Origin: SAR116 cluster bacterium
Lineage (GTDB): Bacteria; Pseudomonadota; Alphaproteobacteria; Puniceispirillales; Puniceispirillaceae
DNA: 15,895 nt
Assembly: GCA_002722385.1 (NCBI GenBank)
Contig: PBLR01000037.1
Location: forward strand, 1 to 15,895
Direction of reading: 5' to 3'
The notes beneath the pieces were generated by a model. The model searched no databases. It was not told where the DNA came from and saw only the letters and a list, made by a program, of their open reading frames with translations. The position numbers and the translations under genes were made by a program. Of this stretch, positions 1 to 6,990 are shown one piece after another. Each line of letters begins with the position of its first letter. The stretch's first letter is position 1.

Positions 1-364
1 CCCCATATAAGTTCTGTTGCTCTGCATTCACGCCCTCTATCAACGCCCACAGATCATGCGCAGTGTCAGGGCTGTCCTCAAAATCCGGGAAATAACCGCA
101 TATAGACGCCTTCCCATCTGTTACCGGATAGGCAAAGGCGAAGTCTATCCCTGCCAAGACACGTTTATCGCTGGCCTGAAGCCGCAGATAGTCAAGAATA
201 GCGGGGCGTGACCAGTACCGGCCATCAGGCGGGGATATCCGTTCAGGAACATGCCCCCCGCGACCGGCAGCAAAAACAGACAGACCCGGCTGGTGCGGGC
301 CTTTCGCCCCTGACCAGTCAATGCCCACAAACAGATCAAAGTCTGCAGAAGAAAGATGTGCCAT
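1..364 (-). CDS. Conserved hypothetical protein, possible RNase H-like fold (3' end beyond window)
   Basis: An open frame without a stop runs from the ATG at 364-362 to the window edge, giving the first 121 residues. The start overlaps the rarA stop as TGATG, so it is probably translated by ribosomes finishing rarA. Two hydrophobic strands each carry an aspartate: GIDWSGAKG at about residues 14-22 and AGIDFAFAYP at about 71-80. A YFP motif follows near 92-94, then SPDTAHDLW. This spacing of strand-borne aspartates resembles RNase H-fold predicted nucleases such as DUF429-type proteins, which is an inference from pattern only. There is no signal peptide or membrane segment in the visible part. 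The length, C-terminus and remaining candidate catalytic residues lie outside the window. The gene is very likely real, since it is open throughout with a coupled start; its function is unknown. Confidence 0.75.
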   Translation of the reverse strand, partial: MAHLSSADFDLFVGIDWSGAKGPHQPGLSVFAAGRGGHVPERISPPDGRYWSRPAILDYLRLQASDKRVLAGIDFAFAYPVTDGKASICGYFPDFEDSPDTAHDLWALIEGVNAEQQNLYG

Positions 365-1659
365 CAGTCAGGCTCGCCAGGGTGGTCAGAAGATTTGACC
401 TTGCGCAATCTGTCCCAATAGGCCAGACGTTTGGCAATTTCACGTTCAAACCCGCGTTCTGCAGGCTGATAAAAGGACTGTCTGGTCAGGCTGTCCGGAA
501 AACAATTCTGGGCTGAAAACCCGTCAGGATCATCATGGTCATATCTGTAGCCCGCACCATAATCCAGCTCTTTCATCAGAGCGGTCGGCGCGTTCAGAAT
601 ATGTTTTGGCGGCATCAATGTGCCTTTGGTTCTGGCGGTTTTCAGCGCCGCCTTCCAGGCCACATAAGCGGCATTTGATTTTGGGGCGGTGGCCAGAAAT
701 ATAACAAGTTCTGCAAGCGCCAGATCGCCTTCTGGTGCGCCAAGCCGTTCAAATGACTGCCAGGCCGCTATCGCCTTGCCTACCGCTTCGGGGGCGGCAA
801 GGCCGATATCTTCAGAAGCAAAGCGGGTCAGCCGCCGCAGAATATAACGCTGATCCTCGCCAGCCAGAACCATGCGGGCCAGCCAGTATAAGGCGGCATC
901 ACAATCAGACGCCCGCAGTGATTTATGCAAAGCAGAGATGAGATTATAATGTTCATCCCCTGCCCGGTCATAATTCAACGGCCGCCCCGCCAGATGAACA
1001 GCCAATTCCTCCGGGCCAAGAAGCGGCTCTGGCGGGAGTGCGAATTCATGCAACGATTCCACCAGATTCAAAAGATAGCGGCCATCACCGTCCGCCATCA
1101 CCACCAGAGCGTTGCGGGCATCTTCATTAAGCGGCAGGCTGAGCTTCAAATATTCCTCTGCACGGTTGAGTATGGCCAGCAAAGAATCTGTATCAAGAGG
1201 CTGAAGCACAAGCACCTGCAGCCGGGATAACAACGCCCCGTTCAGCGAAAAAGACGGGTTTTCTGTAGTCGCCCCAACCAGACGAATGATCCCCTTTTCA
1301 AGGACAGGCAACAGCGCATCCTGCTGGGCTTTGTTAAAGCGGTGAATCTCGTCAATGAATAACAAGGTCTGCTGGCCGGCCTGAAAGTCCTTTTCAGCAG
1401 ATGCAAACACGCGCCGTAATTCCGCAACGCCGTCAAACACAGCAGACATAGCAACAAATCTCTGCCCTGCCTCTTCACCCAAGATACGGGCAAGCGTGGT
1501 TTTGCCTGTACCGGGCGGGCCCCATAACACCACAGAACCTGAGCCACCCTGCCGGGCCGCCATTGCCGCGGTCACATCCGGCTGGCCGACAACATCGGCA
1601 AGGGTCCGCGGCCGCAAAGCTTCAGCAAGAGGTGATTTTGAAAACAGGCTGTCTGACAT
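364..1659 (-). CDS. rarA: RarA/MgsA family replication-associated recombination AAA+ ATPase
   Basis: A 431-residue protein of the RarA (MgsA, WRNIP1-like) clamp-loader-type AAA+ family. These cytoplasmic ATPases act at stalled replication forks and single-strand gaps. Visible motifs are Walker A GPPGTGKTT at about residues 47-55, Walker B FIDEIHRFNK at about 101-110, the sensor-1 segment GATTENPSF at about 129-137 and the arginine-containing LLSRLQ just after. The C-terminal part has the family features PKHILNAPTALMKEL and GYRYDHDDPDGF, and ends in a basic segment. The start MSDSLFSKSPLAEALRP matches the family N-terminus. An in-frame extension of 59 codons is rejected because it would run through the rplQ terminator. 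The ribosome site is weak (AGGCG). Being beyond that terminator, the gene is probably transcribed separately from the ribosomal cluster, together with the overlapping gene downstream. Confidence 0.95.
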   Translation of the reverse strand: MSDSLFSKSPLAEALRPRTLADVVGQPDVTAAMAARQGGSGSVVLWGPPGTGKTTLARILGEEAGQRFVAMSAVFDGVAELRRVFASAEKDFQAGQQTLLFIDEIHRFNKAQQDALLPVLEKGIIRLVGATTENPSFSLNGALLSRLQVLVLQPLDTDSLLAILNRAEEYLKLSLPLNEDARNALVVMADGDGRYLLNLVESLHEFALPPEPLLGPEELAVHLAGRPLNYDRAGDEHYNLISALHKSLRASDCDAALYWLARMVLAGEDQRYILRRLTRFASEDIGLAAPEAVGKAIAAWQSFERLGAPEGDLALAELVIFLATAPKSNAAYVAWKAALKTARTKGTLMPPKHILNAPTALMKELDYGAGYRYDHDDPDGFSAQNCFPDSLTRQSFYQPAERGFEREIAKRLAYWDRLRKVKSSDHPGEPD

Positions 1660-1729
1660 ATCGCCTGCTATTCTGCCTTGTTTGCCACAGGATATAAAGC
1701 CTAATCCCTGTTTGACGGCCCCTGGATAG

Positions 1730-1762
1730 AAAAAAAGGCCGCCCGGATAAGGCAGCCTTTTT
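1730..1762 (-). terminator. Intrinsic terminator closing the ribosomal cluster
   Basis: A 12-bp stem pairs 1751-1762 with 1732-1743, with one G-U pair and a 7-base loop. The top of the stem is GC-rich (GGCTGCC against GGCGGCC). On the minus strand it runs into a stretch of seven U residues at 1736-1730. It lies about 35 bases past the rplQ stop. The other strand also ends in a U-run, so it could work in both directions, but no converging plus-strand gene is present. Confidence 0.9.
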
Positions 1763-1774
1763 ATAAATCTGTTT

Positions 1775-1794
1775 ATCGCTGTTTTCTCAGCGAT
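1775..1794 (-). other. Hairpin directly after the rplQ stop codon
   Basis: A perfect 7-bp inverted repeat, ATCGCTG and CAGCGAT, with a 6-base loop, begins one base past the rplQ stop codon. No U-run follows, so it is not itself a terminator. Together with the terminator hairpin at 1730-1762 it forms a tandem structure at the 3' end of the transcript, where it might protect against exonucleases. That role is inferred. Confidence 0.55.
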
Positions 1795-1795
1795 G

Positions 1796-2233
1796 TTACG
1801 CTGTTGCGGCGGCCTGTTCTTCAACAGGTGTGTCATCTGACATCACCGGACCTGAATCCTGACCACGGGCATCTTCATCACGGTCAACCAGTTCAATCAC
1901 GGCCATAGGCGCGGCATCACCATAACGGAAGCCCGCTTTCAGAACACGGGTATAACCGCCAGTACGTTCCGCATAACGTGCGCCCAGAACATCAAACAGC
2001 TTGGCTGTCATTGCATCATCACGCAGCCGGGCATGTGCCTGGCGGCGGGCATGCAAATCACCACGCTTGGCCAAAGTGATCAGACGGTCCACAACGCCTC
2101 TCAGCTCTTTTGCTTTTGGCAGTGTTGTGACAATCTGTTCGTGCTTGATCAGAGCCTGTGCCATGTTCCGGAACAACATGTTCCGGTGCTGTGACGTCCG
2201 GTTCAGTTTTCTGCCAGAAGTACGGTGCCGCAT
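1796..2233 (-). CDS. rplQ: 50S ribosomal protein L17
   Basis: A 145-residue protein with the L17 signature [20 protein letters not shown] at the N-terminus, followed by the conserved [23 protein letters not shown] region. L17 is a 23S rRNA-binding protein near the exit tunnel on the large subunit. The ATG at 2233 is chosen over the in-frame ATG four codons upstream because it matches the family start and has GGAG six bases ahead. The last 28 or so residues form an acidic, alanine-rich tail (EEQAAATA at the end), a common alphaproteobacterial style of extension. It is the last gene of the cluster, 79 bases after rpoA and followed by a terminator. Confidence 0.97.
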   Translation of the reverse strand: MRHRTSGRKLNRTSQHRNMLFRNMAQALIKHEQIVTTLPKAKELRGVVDRLITLAKRGDLHARRQAHARLRDDAMTAKLFDVLGARYAERTGGYTRVLKAGFRYGDAAPMAVIELVDRDEDARGQDSGPVMSDDTPVEEQAAATA

Positions 2234-2290
2234 TTTTGTCTCCATGGTTGCCCATGCGTTTATCGCAAAGGCTGTTCTTTTCGTTCACAT

Positions 2291-2305
2291 CAGGCCAGAG
2301 GCCCG
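2291..2305 (-). other. Small hairpin in the rpoA-rplQ gap
   Basis: CGGGCC and GGCCTG can pair (6 bp, one G-U) around a 3-base loop, seven bases past the rpoA stop. No U-run follows, so it should not end transcription. It may be a processing or stability element between rpoA and rplQ. A stem this short could also occur by chance. Confidence 0.35.
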
Positions 2306-2312
2306 GTTATCC

Positions 2313-3329
2313 TTAAAATGGTTCGTCCAGACGCTTGACCAGCTCTTCAATGTTCTCAGGTGGCCAGCTTTCAATATCCATGCCCAGTTCAAGATTCATG
2401 ATCTTCAGCACTTCTTTAATCTCGTTCAGTGATTTACGCCCGAAATTCGGTGTGCGCAACATTTCTGATTCTGTCTTCTGCACCAAATCGCCAATATACA
2501 CAATATTGTCGTTCTTCAGGCAGTTTGCAGAACGTACTGACAATTCCAGCTCGTCAACTTTACGCAGCAGATTGCGGTTGAACGGGAACGGATCAACAGC
2601 CGGATCAGCTGTGTCGACCTTTGGTTCATCAAAGTTGATGAAGGGCTGAAGCTGGTCCTGCAGGATACGCGCTGCATAGGCAACCGCATCTTCAGGAGTA
2701 ATAGACCCGTCTGTTTCAATCGTCAGCAGCAAACGGTCATAGTCTGTTATCTGACCCACACGTTCATTTTCAACCTTATAGGCGACCTGACGGATAGGGC
2801 TGAAAATCGAATCAACAGGGATCAAACCGATTGGCGCATCTTCTGACCGATTCTGGTTTGCCGGCACATACCCCTTACCAGAAGCCACAGTCAGTTCCAT
2901 TGACAATGAGCCGCCCTTATCCACGTGACACAGCACATGGTCAGGGTTCATAATCTCAACACCAGCGGCTTCAGAAATCATCCCTGCAGTCACAACCGCC
3001 GGACCATCAACCTGCAGACGCAGCCGCTTTTCGCCTTCAACAGACATTGACACAGCAATGCCTTTTACATTCAGCACAAGGTCAGTCACATCTTCACGCA
3101 CACCGGCGACTGAAGAAAATTCGTGAACCACGCCCTGGACCTGAATAGCAGTGACCGCAGCCCCCTGCAGTGATGACAACAGGATCCGGCGCAGCGCGTT
3201 CCCCAAAGTTGTTCCGAAACCCCGCTCAAGAGGGCCAAGTGAGACTACAGCCTGACGAGGATTATATTCAGACGGGCTGACAATAACTTTGTCCGGCTTT
3301 TGCAGTTCTTGCCAATTTTTTTCAATCAT
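2313..3329 (-). CDS. rpoA: DNA-directed RNA polymerase alpha subunit
   Basis: A 338-residue alpha subunit that scaffolds assembly of RNA polymerase and contacts upstream promoter DNA and activators. The N-terminal dimerisation domain includes the [20 protein letters not shown] segment at about residues 33-52. A linker near 235-250 leads to the C-terminal domain, with the DNA-contacting [19 protein letters not shown] segment and the following [16 protein letters not shown] helix-hairpin-helix region. The length is typical for alphaproteobacteria. The ATG has AAGGAA upstream. The 89-base gap from rpsK holds a small hairpin and a 10-codon ORF that ends overlapping this start codon. Placement after rpsM-rpsK is the standard alpha-operon order, except that rpsD is absent here. 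Confidence 0.98.
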   Translation of the reverse strand: MIEKNWQELQKPDKVIVSPSEYNPRQAVVSLGPLERGFGTTLGNALRRILLSSLQGAAVTAIQVQGVVHEFSSVAGVREDVTDLVLNVKGIAVSMSVEGEKRLRLQVDGPAVVTAGMISEAAGVEIMNPDHVLCHVDKGGSLSMELTVASGKGYVPANQNRSEDAPIGLIPVDSIFSPIRQVAYKVENERVGQITDYDRLLLTIETDGSITPEDAVAYAARILQDQLQPFINFDEPKVDTADPAVDPFPFNRNLLRKVDELELSVRSANCLKNDNIVYIGDLVQKTESEMLRTPNFGRKSLNEIKEVLKIMNLELGMDIESWPPENIEELVKRLDEPF

Positions 3330-3376
3330 AGACAGATTTCCTTTTTATTCCCGAGCATGAGGCGGGCCGATATCAG

Positions 3377-3389
3377 CACCGCTCCGGTG
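3377..3389 (-). other. Small hairpin in the rpsK-rpoA gap
   Basis: CACCG and CGGTG pair perfectly (5 bp) around a 3-base loop, midway in the 89-base gap between rpsK and rpoA. No U-run follows. It may affect translation or mRNA processing ahead of rpoA, but the stem is short enough to arise by chance. Confidence 0.3.
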
Positions 3390-3418
3390 AATGAACCCCC
3401 ACCAAAGTCAGAGCAGGG

Positions 3419-3814
3419 TCACACTCTACGGCGTTTTCTGGGGCGGCATCCGTTATGGGGGATCGGTGTGACGTCACGAATTGACGTTACCGAAAAGCCA
3501 ACGGCCTGAAGCGCACGCAGCGCTGATTCCCGGCCTGAACCCGGACCGCGCACTTCAACATCAATGCTCTTCATGCCATGTTCTGCTGCCTTCTTGCCGG
3601 CATCTTCAGCTGCCATCTGGGCGGCGAAAGGAGTTGATTTACGAGACCCTTTAAACCCGAGCGCGCCTGAAGATGACCAGGCAATGGTGTTGCCCTGCAC
3701 ATCTGAGATGGTGATCATGGTGTTGTTGAATGTCGAATTCACATGCGCAATACCATTTGTGATATTCTTGCGCTCGCGGCGACGGACCCGTGCTTGTGTT
3801 GGTTGCTTTGCCAT
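3419..3814 (-). CDS. rpsK: 30S ribosomal protein S11
   Basis: A 131-residue S11, a small-subunit platform protein that contacts 16S rRNA near the mRNA exit path. The N-terminus is basic (RVRRRERKN), followed by the conserved [18 protein letters not shown] strand region. The [20 protein letters not shown] segment lies at about residues 42-61, and the basic end reads [11 protein letters not shown]. The length matches the family. It starts at an ATG 22 bases after rpsM and shares the alpha-block transcript with rpsM, rpoA and rplQ. Confidence 0.98.
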   Translation of the reverse strand: MAKQPTQARVRRRERKNITNGIAHVNSTFNNTMITISDVQGNTIAWSSSGALGFKGSRKSTPFAAQMAAEDAGKKAAEHGMKSIDVEVRGPGSGRESALRALQAVGFSVTSIRDVTPIPHNGCRPRKRRRV

Positions 3815-3836
3815 ATCTCTTGCTCTTTACCGTTGC

Positions 3837-4205
3837 TTATTTCTTTTTACCGGCGATTGCCTTGGCCGGACCTTTACGTGTCCGGGCATTGGTATGCGTG
3901 CGCTGGCCACGGACCGGCAGGTTGCGGCGGTGACGCAGGCCCCGCAAGCACCCCAGATCCAGATAACGTTTGATATCCATTGATGTCTTCCGGCGCAGAT
4001 CGCCTTCCACCAGATAATCGGCATCAATGATATCACGCAGCTTGGTCAGCTCATCTTCAGTCAGGTCGTTAATCCGGCGTTCCTGAGTAATGCCTGCTTT
4101 ATCACAAATGGCCCGGGCACTGGTTGTGCCAATACCATGGATATATGTCAGCGCGATCTCCACACGTTTCTTGGTCGGTATATTAATACCAGCTATTCGT
4201 GCCAC
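3837..4205 (-). CDS. rpsM: 30S ribosomal protein S13 (GTG start)
   Basis: A 122-residue S13, a head protein of the small subunit that contacts tRNA and the B1 intersubunit bridges. It begins [20 protein letters not shown], followed by the helix-hairpin-helix [13 protein letters not shown]. The conserved C-terminal [20 protein letters not shown] precedes a lysine-rich tail. The start codon is GTG, the only non-ATG start chosen in this window, with a strong AAGGAG six bases upstream. It follows a 110-base gap after adk that holds a hairpin and sequence able to pair with the start region. In E. coli, rpsM is the translational control point of the alpha operon and also has a GTG start (established knowledge). 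Control of the same kind here is an inference. Confidence 0.98.
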   Translation of the reverse strand: MARIAGINIPTKKRVEIALTYIHGIGTTSARAICDKAGITQERRINDLTEDELTKLRDIIDADYLVEGDLRRKTSMDIKRYLDLGCLRGLRHRRNLPVRGQRTHTNARTRKGPAKAIAGKKK

Positions 4206-4278
4206 TGGCCTCTCCTTCGTCGTTTTGCGGCGCTCTGCCGCAGCTAAATCCCAAATCTTTATCTGTGAACAAGCCAGC
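4204..4278 (-). promoter_or_regulatory. Possible structured leader ahead of rpsM
   Basis: In the adk-rpsM gap, TGCGGC and GCCGCA (4242-4226) form a perfect 6-bp hairpin with a 5-base loop, about 15 bases upstream of the rpsM start. Outside it, GCTGGCTT at 4278-4271 can pair over 8 bp (two G-U) with AGGCCAGT at 4211-4204. That stretch is the spacer between the Shine-Dalgarno and start codon plus the first two bases of the GTG. Such a fold would block initiation at rpsM. The pairing is seen in the sequence; the regulatory role is inferred by analogy with the S4-controlled alpha-operon leader of E. coli. No clear promoter was found in the gap. Confidence 0.35.
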
Positions 4279-4315
4279 CTTGCTGCCCGTCCGCATTATC
4301 CTCGGTTATAGTTTG

Positions 4316-4885
4316 TCAGCCATCCAAACAGCTACTGATGGCGTCGCTTACCTCATCCACAGACCGCATACCATCTACGGTCACCAGCTGGCCCTTGTTC
4401 TTATAGTACGGCAGCACAGGAGCTGTATTGTCATGATAGACTTTCAGCCGTTGCGCCAGTACCTCAGCATTATCATCACTTCTTGCCCCGCCTGTTTCAG
4501 CAGCCCGCCTTTCAATCCGGGCAAACAGGGCCTGTTCATCAACCTGAATTTCGATCACATGATCCAGAACAATGCTCTGGTCTGCCAGCATCGCGTCCAG
4601 CGCTTCTGCCTGAGCAACTGTGCGCGGAAACCCGTCCAGGATTACACCGCCGGCACAATCATCAGCTGCCATACGTTCACGGATCATGCCGATCATAATA
4701 TCATCAGAAACCAGCTGGCCGGCATCCATGATTTCTTTTGCCTTCAAACCAAGTTCTGTTCCTGCGGCAATCGCTGAGCGCAGCATATCCCCGGTAGACA
4801 GCTGAACCATTCCGCGTTCACGGACCAGAACTTCTGCCTGTGTGCCTTTGCCCGCACCCGGAGGGCCGAAAAGAATGATATTCAT
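4316..4885 (-). CDS. adk: Adenylate kinase (short-LID type)
   Basis: A 189-residue cytoplasmic adenylate kinase that interconverts ATP, ADP and AMP. The P-loop GPPGAGKGT is at residues 7-15, the AMP-binding STGDMLR at 30-36 and DGFPRT at 83-88. The LID region RRAAETGGARSDDN is short and has no zinc-binding cysteines, which explains why the protein is about 25 residues shorter than the E. coli enzyme. The C-terminal YYKNKGQLVTVDGM is typical. Its ATG overlaps the secY TGA as ATGA, with AAGGGG upstream inside secY. Position between secY and rpsM is the usual alphaproteobacterial arrangement. Confidence 0.97.
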   Translation of the reverse strand: MNIILFGPPGAGKGTQAEVLVRERGMVQLSTGDMLRSAIAAGTELGLKAKEIMDAGQLVSDDIMIGMIRERMAADDCAGGVILDGFPRTVAQAEALDAMLADQSIVLDHVIEIQVDEQALFARIERRAAETGGARSDDNAEVLAQRLKVYHDNTAPVLPYYKNKGQLVTVDGMRSVDEVSDAISSCLDG

Positions 4886-6216
4886 CTGTTCCGCCCCTTC
4901 AGCCGTGTTTTCTTAATCAGACCCTCATACTGGTGTGCCAGAAGATGAGACTGGATCTGAGAGACTGTATCCAGCGTGACCGTGACCACAATCAAAAGTG
5001 ACGTCCCGCCGAAATAGAACGGTATCGCGTAACTGCTGATCAAAATCTCTGGCAGGATACAGACAGCAGACAGATAGGCCGCGCCAAGAACAGTCAGCCG
5101 GGTCAGGATATAATCCAGATAATCAGCTGTCGGCTGGCCAGGGCGGATGCCCGGGATATAGCCACCATTCCGGCGCAGGTTTTCTGCTGTGTCTTCAGGA
5201 TTAAAGACAATCGCTGTATAGAAGAACGCAAAGAAGACAATCAGACCGATATAGATCGCCAGATAAAGCGGCTGGCCACGACCAAGCATCGCGTTCAGCG
5301 CCACCAGCCAGTCTGCGCCGCCTGCCTGACCGCCAGTCAGATTGATAATCGATACCGGCATCAACAATAAAGATGAAGCGAAGATAGGCGGGATCACACC
5401 AGGCACATTGATCTTCAGCGGCAGATGCTGGGCTTCACCACCAAACACCTTATTGCCATGCTGACGCTTTGGATATTGCACCAGAATTTTGCGCAAAGAC
5501 CGTTCAATAAACACAATAAAGGCAATCACAGCAATCGCCATGAAGAACACAGACACAATCAAAAAGGCTGATAATGCGCCAGTCCGGCCAAGTTCAAGTG
5601 TGCCGACAAGAGCGCCCGGAACCTCAGCAATAATGCCAGAGAAGATAATCAGGGAAATCCCGTTACCCACACCGCGGGCTGTAATCTGTTCACCCAGCCA
5701 CATCAGGAACAAGGTACCGCCGACCAAAGTTACAACTGTTGTCAGACGGAAGAACACGCCAGGGTCTGTCACCACAGTTCCGGCAGCTTCAAGAGCAACA
5801 GCAATACCATAGCCCTGAACAGTGGCCAGCAACACAGTCAGATAGCGGGTGTACTGGTTAATCTGCTTGCGGCCAGCCTCACCATCCTTTTTCAAGGCTT
5901 CCAAGGTGGGCACAACAGCCGTCATCAGCTGCATGATAATCGATGCCGTAATATACGGCATGATGTTCAGCGCAAAGATGGTCATCCGCCCCAGCGCGCC
6001 GCCTGAGAACATGTCAAACATGCCCAGAATACCGGTCGTCTGCTGGCCGAAGATTTCAGAAAGTGCAACCGGATCAATCCCCGGCAGCGGAATAAATGTA
6101 CCCAGACGATAGACAATCAGCGCACCAACAGTGAACAGCAGACGCTTTTTCAGATCGTCTGCTTTTGCCAGTGCCCCGAGGCCGAAGCCCGTATTTGCCT
6201 GTGTCGACTGCGCCAT
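4882..6216 (-). CDS. secY: Preprotein translocase subunit SecY
   Basis: A 444-residue inner-membrane protein that forms the protein-conducting channel with SecE and SecG, used by SecA and by ribosomes with SRP. Ten hydrophobic helices are readable, beginning near residue 24. Conserved features include PLPGIDP at about 43-49 (plug side), the SGGALGRMTIFALNIMPYI stretch at about 71-89, and DGEAGRKQINQYTRYL. The cytoplasmic loop GYIPGIRPGQPT carries the arginine important for SecA-driven transport. The C-terminal HQYEGLIKK is also typical. It starts 14 bases after rplO, with AAGG ahead of the ATG. The spc-block position links translocon supply with ribosome supply. Confidence 0.98.
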   Translation of the reverse strand: MAQSTQANTGFGLGALAKADDLKKRLLFTVGALIVYRLGTFIPLPGIDPVALSEIFGQQTTGILGMFDMFSGGALGRMTIFALNIMPYITASIIMQLMTAVVPTLEALKKDGEAGRKQINQYTRYLTVLLATVQGYGIAVALEAAGTVVTDPGVFFRLTTVVTLVGGTLFLMWLGEQITARGVGNGISLIIFSGIIAEVPGALVGTLELGRTGALSAFLIVSVFFMAIAVIAFIVFIERSLRKILVQYPKRQHGNKVFGGEAQHLPLKINVPGVIPPIFASSLLLMPVSIINLTGGQAGGADWLVALNAMLGRGQPLYLAIYIGLIVFFAFFYTAIVFNPEDTAENLRRNGGYIPGIRPGQPTADYLDYILTRLTVLGAAYLSAVCILPEILISSYAIPFYFGGTSLLIVVTVTLDTVSQIQSHLLAHQYEGLIKKTRLKGRNR

Positions 6217-6230
6217 CGTCGTGACTTACC

Positions 6231-6713
6231 TTATTCCTGTTCGGCCGAAGGCTGAGCAGCGGCAATCACAATCTTGCCCCCCGCCTTTTCAATCGCGGCC
6301 ACCGCAGCTTTAGACGCGCCAGCGGCATGAATTTCAACCTTGTCCTTAATCGCGCCATTCGCCAGAACACGCACACCGTCACGGGCTTTCGAGATAACCC
6401 CAGCAGCCACCAGAGCAGCCGCATCAACAGGTTGTTTTTTATCCAGATTGCCAGCATCCAACGCGGTCTGAATCCGATCCAAATTCACTTCCACATAGTT
6501 TTTGCGGAAAATATTGTTAAAGCCGCGCTTTGGCAGACGGCGGTGAATCGGCATCTGGCCGCCTTCAAACCCGTTAATAGACACACCTGAACGAGCTTTC
6601 TGACCTTTATGGCCAGAGCCGGAAGTCTTGCCCCGGCCAGAGCCGATGCCGCGGCCAACCCGCTTACGGTTCCGGGTTGCCCCGTCCTGTTCTTTAATCG
6701 TGTTCAATTTCAT
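6231..6713 (-). CDS. rplO: 50S ribosomal protein L15
   Basis: A 160-residue L15, a late-assembling large-subunit protein. It has the glycine-rich basic N-terminal region [20 protein letters not shown] at about residues 18-37, then [20 protein letters not shown] and GFNNIFRK. The C-terminal globular part holds the [20 protein letters not shown] core and ends in an alanine- and glutamate-rich tail. The ATG has AGGAG ten bases upstream. The preceding 65-base gap carries a perfect 7-bp hairpin. Confidence 0.97.
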   Translation of the reverse strand: MKLNTIKEQDGATRNRKRVGRGIGSGRGKTSGSGHKGQKARSGVSINGFEGGQMPIHRRLPKRGFNNIFRKNYVEVNLDRIQTALDAGNLDKKQPVDAAALVAAGVISKARDGVRVLANGAIKDKVEIHAAGASKAAVAAIEKAGGKIVIAAAQPSAEQE

Positions 6714-6740
6714 TGTCTTGACACTCCTGCCTGCAAGGCG

Positions 6741-6757
6741 ATGCCCGTCACGGGCAT
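6741..6757 (-). other. Perfect 7-bp hairpin in the rpmD-rplO gap
   Basis: ATGCCCG and CGGGCAT pair perfectly around the triloop TGA, about 27 bases ahead of the rplO start. There is no U-run, so it is not a terminator. The 5' arm also begins an ATG ORF of 15 codons that ends overlapping the rplO start codon. It could be a protein-binding or mRNA-processing site in the spc transcript; the role is inferred. Confidence 0.45.
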
Positions 6758-6778
6758 GACCAGACGTTCTTTATGACT

Positions 6779-6967
6779 TCAGGACGCGGATTCGACGCGC
6801 ACCAGATGTTTTACCTTATTGATCATGCCGCGCACCGCCGGGGTATCTTCCAGCTCACGCGCACGCCCAATTTTGTTCAGCCCCAGACCGATTAATGTCT
6901 TGCGCTGAGAGGCTTCACGGCCGATAGCACTGCGGACCTGAACAACTTTCACTGTTGACTTTGCCAT
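6779..6967 (-). CDS. rpmD: 50S ribosomal protein L30
   Basis: A 62-residue L30 of usual bacterial length with the family pattern [20 protein letters not shown], then [20 protein letters not shown] and a final [10 protein letters not shown]30 is a small 23S rRNA-binding protein on the large subunit. The ATG at 6967 is chosen because the MAKSTVKV start is typical and AAAGGAAAG lies just upstream; a GTG two codons earlier is less likely. It sits 23 bases after rpsE. Confidence 0.95.
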   Translation of the reverse strand: MAKSTVKVVQVRSAIGREASQRKTLIGLGLNKIGRARELEDTPAVRGMINKVKHLVRVESAS

Positions 6968-6990
6968 GTTCACTTTCCTTTCAGCCCAGA

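Noticed and set aside
1660..1729. Possible promoter for rarA (TATATC-like -10)
   Set aside because: No -35 element with proper spacing could be found; a promoter is expected somewhere here, but I cannot place it.
1660..1836. 59-codon in-frame N-terminal extension of rarA
   Set aside because: It would overlap the rplQ coding end and pass through the terminator; the family N-terminus begins at the ATG at 1659.
2234..2245. ATG start for rplQ four codons upstream
   Set aside because: That ATG overlaps the GGAG ribosome site of the family-conserved MRHR start at 2233.
2058..2288. 76-codon minus-strand frame overlapping the rplQ start
   Set aside because: It is out of frame with rplQ, which is well supported, and its product resembles no known protein.
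4243..4300. Possible promoter for the alpha block (TTGTTC with an AT-rich stretch 17 bases later)
   Set aside because: The -10 candidate matches the consensus poorly, and the genes can be read from the upstream transcript.
4199..4777. Plus-strand open frame (192 codons) opposite adk and the adk-rpsM gap
   Set aside because: It is antisense to a clear adenylate kinase gene and its translation shows no family pattern or good ribosome site.
6968..6973. GTG start for rpmD two codons upstream
   Set aside because: The ATG at 6967 gives the normal L30 N-terminus and has better spacing from the ribosome site.
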